Shown in pieces: positions 13,932-13,993 of a stretch of DNA of 13,993 bases. The position numbers were made by a program, and so were the translations under genes. Position 1 is the first letter of the stretch. Each line of letters opens with the position of its first letter. The notes beneath the pieces were generated by a model. It ran no database searches and had not been told where the DNA came from. It was given only the letters and a program-made list of their open reading frames with translations. Origin of the DNA: an uncultured Rickettsiales bacterium (GTDB lineage: Bacteria > Pseudomonadota > Alphaproteobacteria > Rs-D84); NCBI GenBank assembly GCA_900550565.1, contig URSG01000020.1, positions 1-13,993 of the forward strand, given 5' to 3'.

Positions 13932-13993
13932 ATGCAAACGTATGACGTTATTATTATTGGCGGTGGCGCACAACGTCCGCTGCGCCATTTGCA
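13932..13993 (+). CDS. Start of a FAD/NAD(P)-binding oxidoreductase, partial, possible frameshift
   Basis: The first residues read MQTYDVIIIGGGA, the beta strand and glycine-rich turn of a Rossmann dinucleotide-binding domain that typically opens flavoprotein oxidoreductases. The gene runs off the right edge after about 20 codons. Directly after GGGA the frame reads QRPLRHL, unlike the small-residue helix expected, whereas the next frame reads TSAAPFA, which fits. One base may be missing near 13971. An in-frame ATG at 13905 would add nine residues (MPQQYRIAG) and is the alternative start. The exact enzyme cannot be told. Confidence 0.65.
   Translation, partial: MQTYDVIIIGGGAQRPLRHL

Overview
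This window looks like part of the chromosome of an uncultured, probably host-associated and low-oxygen alphaproteobacterium. Three things point there: a circularly permuted two-piece tmRNA gene, the type found throughout Alphaproteobacteria (it also occurs in some Betaproteobacteria and Cyanobacteria); a rubrerythrin, typical of anaerobes and microaerophiles; and a very large cysteine-rich exported protein with Listeria/Bacteroides-type (InlB B) repeats, a kind of protein I associate with gut metagenomes. The taxonomic placement is inference. I see no integrase, transposase, insertion sequence or CRISPR array.

Layout. Positions 1-310 hold terminators and an unexplained GC-rich structured stretch. 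A small lipoprotein gene (311-775, +) faces a minus-strand pair, obg (2529-1522) followed by rubrerythrin (1451-822), and the two sides share a bidirectional terminator at 798-822. A palindrome covers the predicted transcription start of the rubrerythrin gene. Divergent from obg is the permuted tmRNA (about 2601-2980, proposed tag ANDNVRLAMAA). With no terminator in between, it is followed by a 76-residue membrane protein gene (3006-3236) and then a clear terminator.

A three-gene operon follows: a Lon homologue of 585 residues that has the complete N-domain and ATPase but no protease domain (3328-5085), tsaB (5096-5641) and rimI (5635-6042). rimI overlaps tail to tail with a minus-strand Pif1-like helicase gene (7290-6016). 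A tRNA with anticodon CAT (7382-7458) has its own promoter and terminator.

The right half is one gene (7561-13857) for a 2098-residue secreted protein built from five InlB-type B repeats, EGF/TNFR-like cysteine knots and a tandem array of units of about 90 residues. It ends in a terminator. The start of a FAD/NAD(P)-binding oxidoreductase gene then runs off the window, with a probable one-base frameshift just after its dinucleotide-binding motif.

The most interesting items are the protease-less Lon, placed next to a tmRNA gene and co-transcribed with tsaB-rimI, and the giant modular cysteine-rich protein, which has a signal peptide but no visible surface anchor or outer-membrane translocator. 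The housekeeping genes (obg, tsaB, rimI, tmRNA, tRNA) are otherwise conventional.
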